In this document: piece by piece, positions 1-9,180 of the stretch
How positions within the stretch are numbered: position 1 is the stretch's first letter
Layout of the letters: every line of letters starts with the position of its first letter
Assembly: GCF_030345335.1 (NCBI RefSeq)
Contig: NZ_JAPVRC010000002.1
Location: forward strand, 124,001-188,000
Source: Halobacillus campisalis
GTDB lineage: Bacteria; Bacillota; Bacilli; Bacillales; Halobacillaceae
Length of the DNA: 64,000 nucleotides
Direction of reading: 5' to 3'
Notes under the pieces: generated by a model
Seen by the model: only the letters and a program-made list of their open reading frames with translations
Databases searched by the model: none
What the model was told of the DNA's origin: nothing
Position numbers and translations under genes: made by a program

Positions 1-502
<502 letters not shown>

Positions 503-515
503 TCATCCTTTCTGT

Positions 516-527
516 ACAATCGGTTGC
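516..527. promoter_or_regulatory. LacI-type operator candidate, copy 1
   Basis: ACAATCGGTTGC is an imperfect palindrome with a central CG, as usual for LacI-family operators. It lies about 20 bases upstream of the divergent GH13 gene. A second copy, GCAATCGGTTTC, is at 699-710 beside the mdxE promoter. The pair probably binds the LacI regulator encoded at 4462-5499 (inference). Confidence 0.5.
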
Positions 528-601
528 GCAAATAGTTATATAGAAGTTTAGTTTACACTACATAAAAATATAGATTAGAACTCTTTAAGTCAATGAATAC
601 G

Positions 602-615
602 TGAAAACGTTAACT
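602..615. promoter_or_regulatory. cre-like site (CcpA)
   Basis: TGAAAACGTTAACT matches the cre consensus TGWNANCGNTNWCA at all specified positions except the last. It lies in the divergent promoter region between the GH13 gene and mdxE, where carbon catabolite repression is expected. Confidence 0.5.
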
Positions 616-654
616 ATAATTTACCATAAATTCAAATAAAGTTTAAGAAAACGC

Positions 655-682
655 TTGCATTATATAAGGTAATTTGTATAAT
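655..682 (+). promoter_or_regulatory. Promoter of mdxEFG
   Basis: TTGCAT and TATAAT are separated by 16 bases, a good sigma-A promoter. The predicted start lies about 10 bases before the operator-like GCAATCGGTTTC, so a bound repressor would block initiation or early elongation. Confidence 0.65.
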
Positions 683-698
683 TAGAGTCAAGATGTGT

Positions 699-710
699 GC
701 AATCGGTTTC
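699..710. promoter_or_regulatory. LacI-type operator candidate, copy 2
   Basis: GCAATCGGTTTC shares the CAATCGGTT core and central CG with the site at 516-527. It sits just downstream of the mdxE promoter. Confidence 0.5.
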
Positions 711-758
711 ACTAGATTGCATGGCACGTCCTAGGAAACTATTAGGGGGAGATGGAGT

Positions 759-2054
759 ATGAAAAAGTGGTTGAGTCTATTGTTTATCGCTTTTCTTACC
801 GTTGCGATGCTGGCGGCTTGTGCGCCGGATCGTGAAGAAGAAAGCACAGGAGGAGACAGTGAAGGGAATTCTTCTGAGTCATCTGAAGACGGTATGCCTG
901 AGAAGCCTGAGAAACTAGTCATCTGGGAAGACAAAGATAAAGCTGTGGGGCTTGAGCCTGCAATTGCCAGCTTTGAAGAAGAGCATGGTATTGAAGTCGA
1001 ATTCAAAGAATTGGATATGGCAACAAAAATGGGAGAGCAGCTTCGTTTGGATGGACCTGCTGGGACAGGCCCGGACATTCTGACTTTGCCACATGACCAA
1101 ATCGGTCAATTTGCTATTGAAGGTCTGTTATCTCCAATTGATGTAGATAGTTCTGTTACAGATATTTACACAGAAGCATCTATTCAAGCGCAAACGTATG
1201 AAGGAGAGCTTTATGGTTTGCCGAAATCAACAGAGACGCCTGTTTTCATTTACAACAAAGAACATATGGATGAGGTGCCGGAAGATTTCGATGAACTGTT
1301 CGAGTTCACAAAAGAATTTAATGAGGGTGACCAATATGGATTCCTTGCTCTTTGGGATAACTTCTACTTTGGAAATTCGATTATGGCTGGATACGGCGGT
1401 TATGTTTTCGGTGAAGAAGAAGGTACACTAAATCCCCAGGATCTAGGTTTGAACAATGAAGGCTCCATTGAAGGTGCTGAATACATTCAACAATGGTATG
1501 AGGAAGTTTTCCCATCAGGAATCGTCGGGGAAAGCGGTGGATCTGCTAAAGACGGACTTTTTCAAGAAGGTAATGTTGCTTCTATGATGGATGGTCCTTG
1601 GGCTTACCAGGCTCTGAATGAAGCAGGAATCGACTATGGGGTTGCCCCACTTCCGAAATTACCAAATGGAGAGTATCCACAGACATTTGTTGGAGTAAAA
1701 GGCTGGCACTTGTCTTCTGCTTCTGAAAACAAAGAGTGGGCGACTGAATTGCTGACGTGGATCACAAACGAAGAAAATGCGAAGATTCGTTATGAAGAAA
1801 CAAATGAAATTCCACCAGTGACTGCATTGATTGAAGATCCAATCATCGCTGATAACGAAAGAGCACGTGCAGTGGCTGTTCAATCTGAGCGCGCGGTTCC
1901 AATGCCGAACATTCCAGAAATGGGAGAAGTTTGGGAGCCTATGGCACAAGCATTGCAAGTCATAGCAACAGGCAAATCAGAACCGGAAGATGCTCTGAAT
2001 GATGCACAAGATACAATAAAACAACAAATTGAATCCAACCACTCTGGGAATTAA
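759..2054 (+). CDS. mdxE: Maltodextrin-binding lipoprotein
   Basis: 431 residues. A lipoprotein signal peptide ends in the lipobox LAAC, followed by a Ser/Glu-rich linker, so the protein is anchored outside the membrane. The rest is a family 1 extracellular solute-binding protein, with GPDILTLPHDQIGQFA, the repeated Trp/Tyr sugar-contact regions (MMDGPWAYQALNEAG) and the C-terminal MPNIPEMGEVWEPM region typical of MalE/MdxE. It captures maltose and maltodextrins for the permeases encoded next. A clear ribosome site (GGGGGAGATGG) precedes the ATG. A 155-base gap separates it from mdxF with no obvious strong terminator. The sugar assignment rests on the MalFG-type partners and the neighbouring GH13 enzyme. 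Confidence 0.9.
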   Translation: MKKWLSLLFIAFLTVAMLAACAPDREEESTGGDSEGNSSESSEDGMPEKPEKLVIWEDKDKAVGLEPAIASFEEEHGIEVEFKELDMATKMGEQLRLDGPAGTGPDILTLPHDQIGQFAIEGLLSPIDVDSSVTDIYTEASIQAQTYEGELYGLPKSTETPVFIYNKEHMDEVPEDFDELFEFTKEFNEGDQYGFLALWDNFYFGNSIMAGYGGYVFGEEEGTLNPQDLGLNNEGSIEGAEYIQQWYEEVFPSGIVGESGGSAKDGLFQEGNVASMMDGPWAYQALNEAGIDYGVAPLPKLPNGEYPQTFVGVKGWHLSSASENKEWATELLTWITNEENAKIRYEETNEIPPVTALIEDPIIADNERARAVAVQSERAVPMPNIPEMGEVWEPMAQALQVIATGKSEPEDALNDAQDTIKQQIESNHSGN

Positions 2055-2209
2055 TTGATTGGGCAGAGCAGTTCCCGGCATTTCGGGTGCTGCTCTCCTT
2101 ATTAAAATACATATTTATAATTGCATAATGACTAAAGTGAGAAGCATTTGCGTTCATCGAGTGACATTCTGACACTTTTGTCTCGGTACATATAGAAAGG
2201 AGATTGAAC

Positions 2210-3499
2210 ATGGGGGAGCAAGAACGACAACCAACTACTAACCACCGAAAGATTGCATTAGCGCTCTCAGTCATTCCGGGTTTAGGTCAGTTTTACAATA
2301 AGCAGTGGCTGAAAGGTGCCGGTTTTTTCATTTTAATAGCCTCTTTTTTCATTGCTTTTTCCGATTTGCTGCAGTTTGGGTTTTGGGGTCTGATTACGCT
2401 TGGAACCGATCCCGCTTACGATCATTCCATCGTTTTGCTTGTGGAGGGGATCTTGACTTTGATCATTACCATCCTCGGTGCAGCTTCCTATGGATTTAAT
2501 TTAAGAGATGCTTTTAAAGTGGGAAAACAAAGGGATTTCAATGAAACGCCTAACTCCATTCGAGCACAATACCAGAACCTGGTCGGCGGCGGTTTTCCTT
2601 ATTTAATGATGACACCTGGTTTTTTACTGCTCGTGTTCGTTGTTATTTTTCCGATATTGTTCGTTATCCTACTTTCTTTTACAAACTATGACTTGTACCA
2701 CTCACCTCCAGCTAGCCTTGTGGATTGGATTGGTATTCAAAACTTCATCGATATTTTCCAGATTCCGATCTGGCGTGAAACATTCTTCAGTGTGTTGGCT
2801 TGGACGATTATTTGGACGTTCGGTGCGACTACTTTACAAATTGCGCTCGGTATTTTCCTTGCTGTACTGATGAATCAAAAAGGGATCATTCTTCAAAAGA
2901 CGATCCGCACGATTTTCATTCTTCCTTGGGCAGTGCCTGCTTTCGTATCGATTCTTGTCTTTGCAGGGATGTTCAATGAAACGTTCGGAACCATCAATCG
3001 TGATATCCTTGCTGTCTTTGGGCTTGGGGATATTCCGTGGCTGACGAACCCGACTTACACGAAAATTGCGTTGATTCTGATCCAGACATGGCTCGGTTTC
3101 CCGTTCATATTTGCGATGGTCACTGGTGTGCTCCAGTCGATACCGAACGAATTGTACGAGGCAGCAGATGTGGATGGAGCTTCAATTTTCCAAAAATTCA
3201 GAGGCATCACATTGCCGCTCGTCCTTTATGCAACAGCTCCGATACTGATCACTCAATACACGTTTAACTTCAACAACTTTAACGTTATCTTCCTTTTCAA
3301 TGGAGGTGGTCCAGCTGTACCGGATCAAAATGCCGGAGGAACGGACATTTTGATTTCCTGGATCTACAGCTTGACCATGACTTCTGCCCAGTATGGAAAA
3401 GCAGCAGCCATAACGATGATCTTATCCTTGATCGTCATTTCTGTAGCCTTGTGGCAATTCAGAAGAACGAAATCATTCCAAGAAGAGGATATGATGTAA
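2210..3499 (+). CDS. mdxF: Maltodextrin ABC transporter permease, MalF type
   Basis: 429 residues. The start is the ATG at 2210, because AAAGGAG lies 7 bases upstream; an in-frame TTG at 2204 is too close to it. Two hydrophobic segments at the N-terminus (around LSVIPGLGQFYNKQWLKGAG and the following stretch) precede the six-helix permease domain that starts near residue 130. The EAA loop is visible as ELYEAADVDGASIFQKF, which contacts the ATPase. It forms the membrane channel with MdxG. The ATPase is not in the cluster; a shared MsmX-type ATPase encoded elsewhere is the usual arrangement in Bacillaceae. Its stop is followed after one base by the mdxG start. Confidence 0.92.
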   Translation: MGEQERQPTTNHRKIALALSVIPGLGQFYNKQWLKGAGFFILIASFFIAFSDLLQFGFWGLITLGTDPAYDHSIVLLVEGILTLIITILGAASYGFNLRDAFKVGKQRDFNETPNSIRAQYQNLVGGGFPYLMMTPGFLLLVFVVIFPILFVILLSFTNYDLYHSPPASLVDWIGIQNFIDIFQIPIWRETFFSVLAWTIIWTFGATTLQIALGIFLAVLMNQKGIILQKTIRTIFILPWAVPAFVSILVFAGMFNETFGTINRDILAVFGLGDIPWLTNPTYTKIALILIQTWLGFPFIFAMVTGVLQSIPNELYEAADVDGASIFQKFRGITLPLVLYATAPILITQYTFNFNNFNVIFLFNGGGPAVPDQNAGGTDILISWIYSLTMTSAQYGKAAAITMILSLIVISVALWQFRRTKSFQEEDMM

Positions 3500-3500
3500 T

Positions 3501-4340
3501 ATGAGAAATAAAAACCGTATTATACAACTGACATTTTCGTACGCAGTGATTTTGGCTATGATCGTAATCATTTTATATCCGATCTTGTGGATCGTAGGGT
3601 CATCGTTCAACCCGGGAAACAGCTTATCTGGTTCTTCGATTATTCCAAAAGACGCAACCTTGGAGCATTATAAAGAGTTGTTCGATCCAGAACAGAGTGA
3701 TTATTTGATTTGGTACTGGAATACGATCAAAATTTGTATTTTGACGATGGTTTTTTCCGTGGCTCTCGTATGTATGACCGCTTACTCTTTTTCCAGGTTT
3801 CGTTTTGTCGGACGTAAAAATGGGTTGATGACGTTCTTGATCTTGCAGATGATTCCAAACTTTGCTGCTTTGATCGCGATTTATGCGTTAGCCAATCTGA
3901 CAGGACTACTGGATACACACCTGGCTTTGATTCTTGTTTATACAGGTGGAGCAATCCCGATGAATACCTACTTGATGAAGGGATATTTGGATACTATACC
4001 GAAAGAGTTAGATGAATCGGCACGTATGGATGGTGCAGGCAACTTACGTATTTTCTGGCAGATTGTCATGCCTCTTGCTAAACCGATGATTGCGGTCATA
4101 TCGCTGTTCACATTCATCACACCTTTTACGGACTTCATCCTGGCCCGGATTCTACTTCGAACAGAAGAGAAATTCACACTTGCGGTTGGTTTATATGAAC
4201 TCATTGCCGACCAGTTCGGAAATGAATTCACACTCTTTGCCGCAGGCTCTGTATTAATTGCGTTACCGATTTCACTTCTTTTCTTATCTCTTCAGAAATA
4301 TTTCGTTTCTGGTTTGACAGCAGGGGGTACGAAGGGATAA
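3501..4340 (+). CDS. mdxG: Maltodextrin ABC transporter permease, MalG type
   Basis: 279 residues with about six membrane helices and the EAA motif ELDESARMDGAGNLRIFWQI. The family and length are those of MalG/MdxG, the second membrane subunit of the maltodextrin importer. It begins one base after mdxF ends, so the two are probably translationally coupled. A hairpin terminator follows at 4372-4400, closing the mdxEFG unit. Confidence 0.92.
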   Translation: MRNKNRIIQLTFSYAVILAMIVIILYPILWIVGSSFNPGNSLSGSSIIPKDATLEHYKELFDPEQSDYLIWYWNTIKICILTMVFSVALVCMTAYSFSRFRFVGRKNGLMTFLILQMIPNFAALIAIYALANLTGLLDTHLALILVYTGGAIPMNTYLMKGYLDTIPKELDESARMDGAGNLRIFWQIVMPLAKPMIAVISLFTFITPFTDFILARILLRTEEKFTLAVGLYELIADQFGNEFTLFAAGSVLIALPISLLFLSLQKYFVSGLTAGGTKG

Positions 4341-4371
4341 TCTGAAAGACATATGAATGAAAGGGAGAAGC

Positions 4372-4400
4372 GGAGAAGCATACTTCGGTTCTCCTTTTTT
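4372..4400 (+). terminator. Terminator of mdxEFG
   Basis: GGAGAA at 4372-4377 pairs with TTCTCC at 4389-4394 and is followed by six T. Confidence 0.75.
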
Positions 4401-4405
4401 ATGAT

Positions 4406-4432
4406 TTGATGAAAGCATCGACATGATATAAT
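4406..4432 (+). promoter_or_regulatory. Promoter candidate of the LacI regulator gene
   Basis: TATAAT at 4427-4432 is preceded by TGA, making an extended -10. TTGATG at 4406-4411 is a possible -35 with a short 15-base spacer. Confidence 0.45.
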
Positions 4433-4461
4433 ACAGGAAGTAACTTATAGAAGGTGATCGT

Positions 4462-5499
4462 ATGGGAGTGACCATTAAGGAAGTGGCAAAGGCAGCAGGA
4501 GTGGCACCATCGACGGTATCCCGTGTCATCGCGGACCACCCGAGGATCAGTCCGGCAACGAAGAAACGGGTGAAAAAAGCGATGAAGGAGATGGGATACC
4601 ATCCAAACGCTAATGCGAGGAATTTAGCGAATCGTTCAACACAGTCGCTTGGGGTTGTCATGCCATCCAGTGCTGATAAAGCTTTACAAAATCCTTTCTT
4701 TCCAGAAGTGCTGCGCGGAATCAGTGCCGTTGCTCATGAAATGGACTATTCCATTTTGCTATGTACGGGAGAGACAGATGAACAAATGTTAGAAGCGGTC
4801 GAGCGAATGGTCTACAGCAACCGAACAGATGGCATTATCTTGCTATATTCTCAAGTGAATGATCCAATCATGGCCTTTCTGATCGAGCAGAATTTTCCGT
4901 TTGTAGTTGTGGGGAAACCTTCAGAACGTGTAGATGAAATAACCCACGTGGATAATGACAATGTCCGTGCTGGGAAAGAAATTACGAATCACCTGATTGA
5001 GATAGGGCACGAATGTATTGCTTTTATCGGTGGTTCAACCGACCGTATTGTAACCATCGATCGGATGAAAGGATATGAATCAGCGTTAGAAGAAGCTGGA
5101 CTTCCTTATTTAGACGAGTACCGGATTCATACGGAATTTCTTAAATCAGGCGGTCGTCAAGCTGTCCATGAACTATTTTCTCTGCCTCAGCCGCCAACGG
5201 GACTTGTCATAGCGGATGATTTGATGAGTATCGGGGTGGTAAACATGCTCGAAGAATTGGGGATGCATGTGCCTGAGGATATTTCGATCGTGAGTTTTAA
5301 TAACGTATATTTATCAGAAATCACTCGCCCGCCTTTAACCACCGTCGATATTCATATTCATGGGCTCGGCAGTCAGGCGGCGAAATGTTTGATTGAGAAA
5401 GTGAAAAACAAAGAAGAACCGGCGAAGCGGATTATTGTTCCATTTGATATCAAATACCGTTCTTCTACACAAGAAAAAGAAGCACCAACTGAAGTGTAA
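4462..5499 (+). CDS. LacI-family regulator of maltodextrin use
   Basis: 345 residues. The N-terminal helix-turn-helix is textbook LacI: TIKEVAKAAGVAPSTVSRVI followed by the hinge KKAMKEMGYHPNANARNLA. The rest is a periplasmic-binding-like sugar sensor domain, with FPFVVVGK and the usual C-terminal GLVIADDLMSIGV segment. It lies directly after mdxEFG and resembles MalR/MdxR, so it probably represses the transporter and the divergent amylase through the CAATCGGTT sites near 516 and 699. It has its own promoter-like sequence and its own terminator. Confidence 0.88.
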   Translation: MGVTIKEVAKAAGVAPSTVSRVIADHPRISPATKKRVKKAMKEMGYHPNANARNLANRSTQSLGVVMPSSADKALQNPFFPEVLRGISAVAHEMDYSILLCTGETDEQMLEAVERMVYSNRTDGIILLYSQVNDPIMAFLIEQNFPFVVVGKPSERVDEITHVDNDNVRAGKEITNHLIEIGHECIAFIGGSTDRIVTIDRMKGYESALEEAGLPYLDEYRIHTEFLKSGGRQAVHELFSLPQPPTGLVIADDLMSIGVVNMLEELGMHVPEDISIVSFNNVYLSEITRPPLTTVDIHIHGLGSQAAKCLIEKVKNKEEPAKRIIVPFDIKYRSSTQEKEAPTEV

Positions 5500-5520
5500 A
5501 ACTCAGAGGTGTTTTTTTTT
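5484..5520 (+). terminator. Terminator overlapping the end of the LacI gene
   Basis: CACC-aa-CTGA pairs with TCAG-a-GGTG across the stop codon, followed by a run of T. Confidence 0.65.
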
Positions 5521-5592
5521 ACTTCTAAGGGACCCCTTCATCATATTTAAAACCCGTGGCACTTTGTATTGGAATCACCATAGGCTTAAAAG

Positions 5593-5622
5593 TTTACAAT
5601 TAATATATATCAGACGTATAAG
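5593..5622 (+). promoter_or_regulatory. Promoter candidate of the short-chain dehydrogenase gene
   Basis: TTTACA at 5593-5598 and TATAAG at 5617-5622 are 18 bases apart. The predicted start falls at the beginning of the inverted repeat at 5628-5651. Confidence 0.5.
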
Positions 5623-5627
5623 AGTAG

Positions 5628-5651
5628 GGAGTACAAGATACCTTGTACTCC
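5628..5651. promoter_or_regulatory. Perfect 10-bp inverted repeat at the transcription start
   Basis: GGAGTACAAG and CTTGTACTCC are perfectly complementary with a 4-base spacer. Its position at the expected +1 suggests an operator or a 5' RNA hairpin; no T run follows, so it is not a terminator. Confidence 0.55.
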
Positions 5652-5696
5652 TTATTTGATATACTGACCTTACATAAAAAGGAGAGGATGGATGAG

Positions 5697-6488
5697 ATGG
5701 ATTTACAGTTGCAAGGCAAGTCTGTAGTCGTAACAGCAGCAAGCAAAGGGTTAGGTAAAGCAACAGCTCTGGAATTTGCTAACGAAGGGGCCAGCGTGCT
5801 CATTTCAAGTCGCAATGCAGAGGAATTACAACGCACTGTAAAAGAAATTATTGAGCAGTCAGGGAACGAAAATGTGGACTATGAGGTTTGTGATGTGACG
5901 AAACCTGATCATATTAAGAAACTGGTGCAAAAAGCGGTGAACTGGAACGGGACTGTCGATGTTCTCATCAATAATGCCGGAGGGCCTCCAGCTGGGACGT
6001 TTGATGATTTTTCTGATGAAGATTGGCAGCGAGCTTTTGAACTTAATCTACTTAGCTTTACGCGGACCATCCGGGAAGTGCTTCCCCATATGAAAAAGCA
6101 GCAAAGCGGACGTATTATTAACATAGCTTCTTCTTCTATCAAGCAGACCCTGGACAATCTAATCCTTTCGAATACTTTCAGGGCAGGAATAGTGGGCTTA
6201 TCTAAAAGCTTATCTCAAGAATTAGCAGCCGATCATATCCTGATTAACACCCTAGGTCCGGGGAGAATTGCAACGGATCGAGTGGAAAGTTTAGATCAAG
6301 TAAAAGCCAAGTCGCTTGGTGTTTCTGCTGAAGAGGTGAAAGAGGAGGCTGCTCAAGCTATACCATTAAAGCGCTACGGAGAGCCTGAAGAGTTTGCCAA
6401 AGTCGTCGTGTTTTTAGCCTCTGGAGGAAATACGTACGTAACGGGTCAGTCGCTCGTAGTAGATGGAGGTCTCGTGAAAGCATTGTAA
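5697..6488 (+). CDS. Short-chain dehydrogenase/reductase-family protein, atypical active site
   Basis: 263 residues from the ATG at 5697, chosen because AAAAAGGAGAGG ends 9 bases before it; an in-frame ATG at 5688 is too close. The Rossmann fold is clear: VVVTAASKGLGKATALEFA, then NNAGGPPAGTFDDF, the Ser region INIASSSIKQ and the C-terminal VTGQSLVVDGG. The usual YxxxK pair is missing: the aligned residues read SNTFR, so Tyr is replaced by Ser and Lys by Arg. This is known in a FabG-like SDR subgroup of unclear activity. The substrate is unknown. The gene stands alone, with an inverted repeat at its promoter and a bidirectional terminator after it. Confidence 0.82.
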   Translation: MDLQLQGKSVVVTAASKGLGKATALEFANEGASVLISSRNAEELQRTVKEIIEQSGNENVDYEVCDVTKPDHIKKLVQKAVNWNGTVDVLINNAGGPPAGTFDDFSDEDWQRAFELNLLSFTRTIREVLPHMKKQQSGRIINIASSSIKQTLDNLILSNTFRAGIVGLSKSLSQELAADHILINTLGPGRIATDRVESLDQVKAKSLGVSAEEVKEEAAQAIPLKRYGEPEEFAKVVVFLASGGNTYVTGQSLVVDGGLVKAL

Positions 6489-6587
6489 TACGAAGGGAAA
6501 GTCTCTCGTTACTAAGGAGTTAGATAATTTTTTACAATGGTAGATACTCGTTAGAATAAACGTTTCACTAATATAGACATACAAAAA

Positions 6588-6626
6588 GAAGCTTCTCAAA
6601 AGTTTACGTAACTAATGAGAAGCTTC
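6588..6626. terminator. Bidirectional terminator between the SDR gene and gbsR
   Basis: GAAGCTTCTCA pairs with TGAGAAGCTTC, with A's before and T's after the stem, so it can serve both converging genes. The loop AAAGTTTACGTAACTAA closely matches another terminator at 59352-59389. Confidence 0.8.
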
Positions 6627-6677
6627 TTTATTATTGTTATTTCTTTAATATAGACTGTCTAATAACTTCCTGCCAAT

Positions 6678-7229
6678 TTAATCTTGTTTATCTTTCGGCA
6701 GAAATTCGAATATTTTACCGCTTCTTATACTTTCAACTAAATCATCCAACCAGTGATAGTATGTTTTAGATTCTTCTAATTGATCATAGTACTTCTTTGC
6801 TTCTGCAACAATATCTGGTGTACTGGTGGAATCTTTTATGACATTTATGAAATCTTCTTGCGCTTCCTCAATGGCTTCTAAATTCATTTTAACTTCTCGT
6901 TCCCACATCTGGCAGTAAAACGCCATAAAAGAACGGAAGAAATTTTTCTCGGCTACATACGTATGTTTTCTGGAACCTCGTGTGAATGTTTTTTTTACCA
7001 TCTCTATTTCCTGGAGCCTGCGGACGCTGGTACTCATACTCGGTTTACTCATTTCGAGCTCCGTGCGCATTTCATCAAGCGTCATCTGATCTTTGAAGTA
7101 CATCGTCGCATATAAATTTGCGGCAGCTGGTGTTACCCCATATAAATCCATAGTCTCTGCAATGGCGCCGATAACTTTATATTTGGCTTCTTCAATTTTG
7201 GCTTCGGTTCTTTCATTAGATTCACTCAT
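6678..7229 (-). CDS. gbsR: GbsR-type choline-responsive repressor
   Basis: 183 residues of the GbsR/MarR-like winged-helix family. Landmarks are IAETMDLYGVTPAAANLYAT, MYFKDQMTLDEMRTELEMSK and the recognition helix region SKPSMSTSVRRLQEIEMV. In Bacillus subtilis GbsR represses gbsAB and a choline importer and is released by choline. Here it is divergent from gbsA, the same arrangement, so it very probably controls gbsA and betA. Mild SD-like bases (AAGGAGCGACC on its strand) precede the ATG. Confidence 0.9.
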   Translation of the reverse strand: MSESNERTEAKIEEAKYKVIGAIAETMDLYGVTPAAANLYATMYFKDQMTLDEMRTELEMSKPSMSTSVRRLQEIEMVKKTFTRGSRKHTYVAEKNFFRSFMAFYCQMWEREVKMNLEAIEEAQEDFINVIKDSTSTPDIVAEAKKYYDQLEESKTYYHWLDDLVESIRSGKIFEFLPKDKQD

Positions 7230-7402
7230 AAGGTCGCTCCTTCAATATACAGTAAATCACGTTAAATATTTAAAATAACTTCTTTACAGACAATTGTTAA
7301 CGCGTTCGGACAAAAAGTCAAATAAAAAATGTCCACTACCTGACTATACATAACCATTACAGCTAGTGTGAAGTCTTTCCATATTTTAATTTGGATATTT
7401 TT

Positions 7403-7467
7403 TTGACAGCCATAAAGAGACATGTTAGTGTTAAAAAAGTTAAATAAATTCTTAACAAACTTAACTT
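7403..7467 (+). promoter_or_regulatory. gbsA promoter and possible GbsR operator
   Basis: TTGACA at 7403-7408 is a perfect -35; about 17 bases on, the -10 is poor (TGTTAGTGT, possibly extended). Downstream, AAGTTAA at 7437-7443 and TTAACTT at 7461-7467 form an inverted repeat. A repressor bound there would act as a roadblock to RNA polymerase, the mechanism known for GbsR in B. subtilis. Confidence 0.45.
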
Positions 7468-7491
7468 ACTTCAAAAATGGAGTTGATCAAA

Positions 7492-8970
7492 TTGAACCTG
7501 AACTTAAAACTACAACAATACATTAATGGTAAATGGGTAGGCGCAAATTCGGAGAATACGCGTAATATTATTAATCCATTTAACCAGGAGATTATCGCCG
7601 TTGTTCCAGAAGGTGATGAATCAGATACAAAAGAAGCAATTGCTGCAGCAAGAGAAGCCTTTGACAACGGAGAATGGGCTGCTACCCCGGCAACTGAACG
7701 CGGAGCCGTTGTAAGAAAAATTGCTGAATTAATAGAAAGAGACACAGAAGAACTGGCTTATTTAGAATCATTGGATACAGGTAAAACGATGGAAGAAAGC
7801 CGTGGAGATATGAATGATATCGCTGGAGTGTTCCGTTATTATGCAGAACTTGCAGATAAAGATGGCGGCGAGCTGATTGATTCTCCAGTACCAAACTCGA
7901 TCAGTAAAGTGGTTCATGAACCAGTTGGTGTTTGCGGGCAAATTACCCCTTGGAATTATCCTTTGCTTCAAGCGTCCTGGAAACTGGCTCCAGCGCTGGC
8001 GACTGGAAATACTTTAATCATGAAGCCGAGTGAAATCACACCACTTACTACTATTAAAGTGTTTGAACTGATGGAAGAGGCGGGAGTGCCTAGTGGGGTT
8101 GCTAACTTAGTACTTGGTGCAGGCGGTACAGTCGGCCAGGAGCTGTCTGATAACACAGACGTAGACCTCATTTCTTTCACTGGCGGCATTGTTACAGGGA
8201 AGAAAATTATGCAAGCGGCAAGCGTGAATGTGAAGAAGCTCGCTCTTGAGCTTGGCGGAAAAAACCCAAATGTTATTTTTGCTGATGCTGACTTTGATAT
8301 AGCTGTCGACCAAGCGTTAAACGGTGTATTCTTCCACGCAGGACAAATTTGTTCCGCTGGTACAAGACTGATTGTTGAAGAAAGCATTCACGATGAGTTC
8401 GTTAACGCGCTTGTTGAACGAGTGAAGAAATTCAAGTTGGGAAGCGGATTTGATGAAGATACGCAAATGGGACCGCTTATTTCAGCTGAACATCTTGCGA
8501 AGGTAGAAAAGTATGTAGAAGCGGGGATTAAAGAAGGAGCTACTTTAGCAGTTGGCGGCAAACGTCCTGAAGATCCGAAATTGCAAAATGGCTTTTTCTT
8601 CTTGCCTACTGTTTTCACGGACTGCACTACTGACATGACCGTTGTTCAAGAGGAAGGCTTTGGTCCAGTTATTACCATTGAGAAATTCAGTACAGAAAAA
8701 GAAGCAGTAAAGCTTGCTAATGACTCGATCTACGGACTTGCTGGCGGTGTTTTTACAAACGATATTGCAAAAGCTGAACGCTGTGCAGCGAAGATGCGCA
8801 TGGGTACGGTTTGGATCAACGAATTCAACCTTTATTTCCCACACGCCCCATGGGGTGGATTTAAACAATCTGGTATTGGACGCGAGCTAGGCAGACTTGG
8901 CATGGAAGAATATACAGAAACAAAGCATATATTCCAGAACCTTAAACCTGAATCTATGAACTGGTTCTAA
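7492..8970 (+). CDS. gbsA: Betaine aldehyde dehydrogenase
   Basis: 492 residues of the NAD(P)-dependent aldehyde dehydrogenase superfamily. It oxidises glycine betaine aldehyde to the compatible solute glycine betaine in the cytoplasm. Visible motifs are PWNYPLLQASWKLAPALATG, the Glu motif LALELGGKNP, the catalytic Cys in GQICSAGTRL, and the C-terminal PWGGFKQSGIGRELG common in betaine aldehyde dehydrogenases. I prefer the TTG start at 7492, since GGAG lies 9 bases upstream; an ATG at 7477 has no ribosome site and would overlap that GGAG. The gene is divergent from gbsR and followed 210 bases later by betA. Confidence 0.92.
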   Translation: MNLNLKLQQYINGKWVGANSENTRNIINPFNQEIIAVVPEGDESDTKEAIAAAREAFDNGEWAATPATERGAVVRKIAELIERDTEELAYLESLDTGKTMEESRGDMNDIAGVFRYYAELADKDGGELIDSPVPNSISKVVHEPVGVCGQITPWNYPLLQASWKLAPALATGNTLIMKPSEITPLTTIKVFELMEEAGVPSGVANLVLGAGGTVGQELSDNTDVDLISFTGGIVTGKKIMQAASVNVKKLALELGGKNPNVIFADADFDIAVDQALNGVFFHAGQICSAGTRLIVEESIHDEFVNALVERVKKFKLGSGFDEDTQMGPLISAEHLAKVEKYVEAGIKEGATLAVGGKRPEDPKLQNGFFFLPTVFTDCTTDMTVVQEEGFGPVITIEKFSTEKEAVKLANDSIYGLAGGVFTNDIAKAERCAAKMRMGTVWINEFNLYFPHAPWGGFKQSGIGRELGRLGMEEYTETKHIFQNLKPESMNWF

Positions 8971-9180
8971 GCTGACAGTCTATTATTCATTCTCTATATA
9001 ACCATTAGGTGGAGGAAATTCATACTCCCTCTTAAAGCTCAATCTAATGAAGTGTTCTTAAATAAATCAAATAAATACCAACTATTACTAAATTTTATAA
9101 ATAAAGAAGGGTTTCTAAGCAATAGTGTTCCTATTGTCTGAAGTCCTTTCATTCCATTACAACACGAGGAGGAACTGAAT

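Noticed and set aside
731-1078. Minus-strand reading frame inside mdxE
   Set aside because: It overlaps a clear solute-binding protein gene, and its composition is that of an antisense shadow with no ribosome site.
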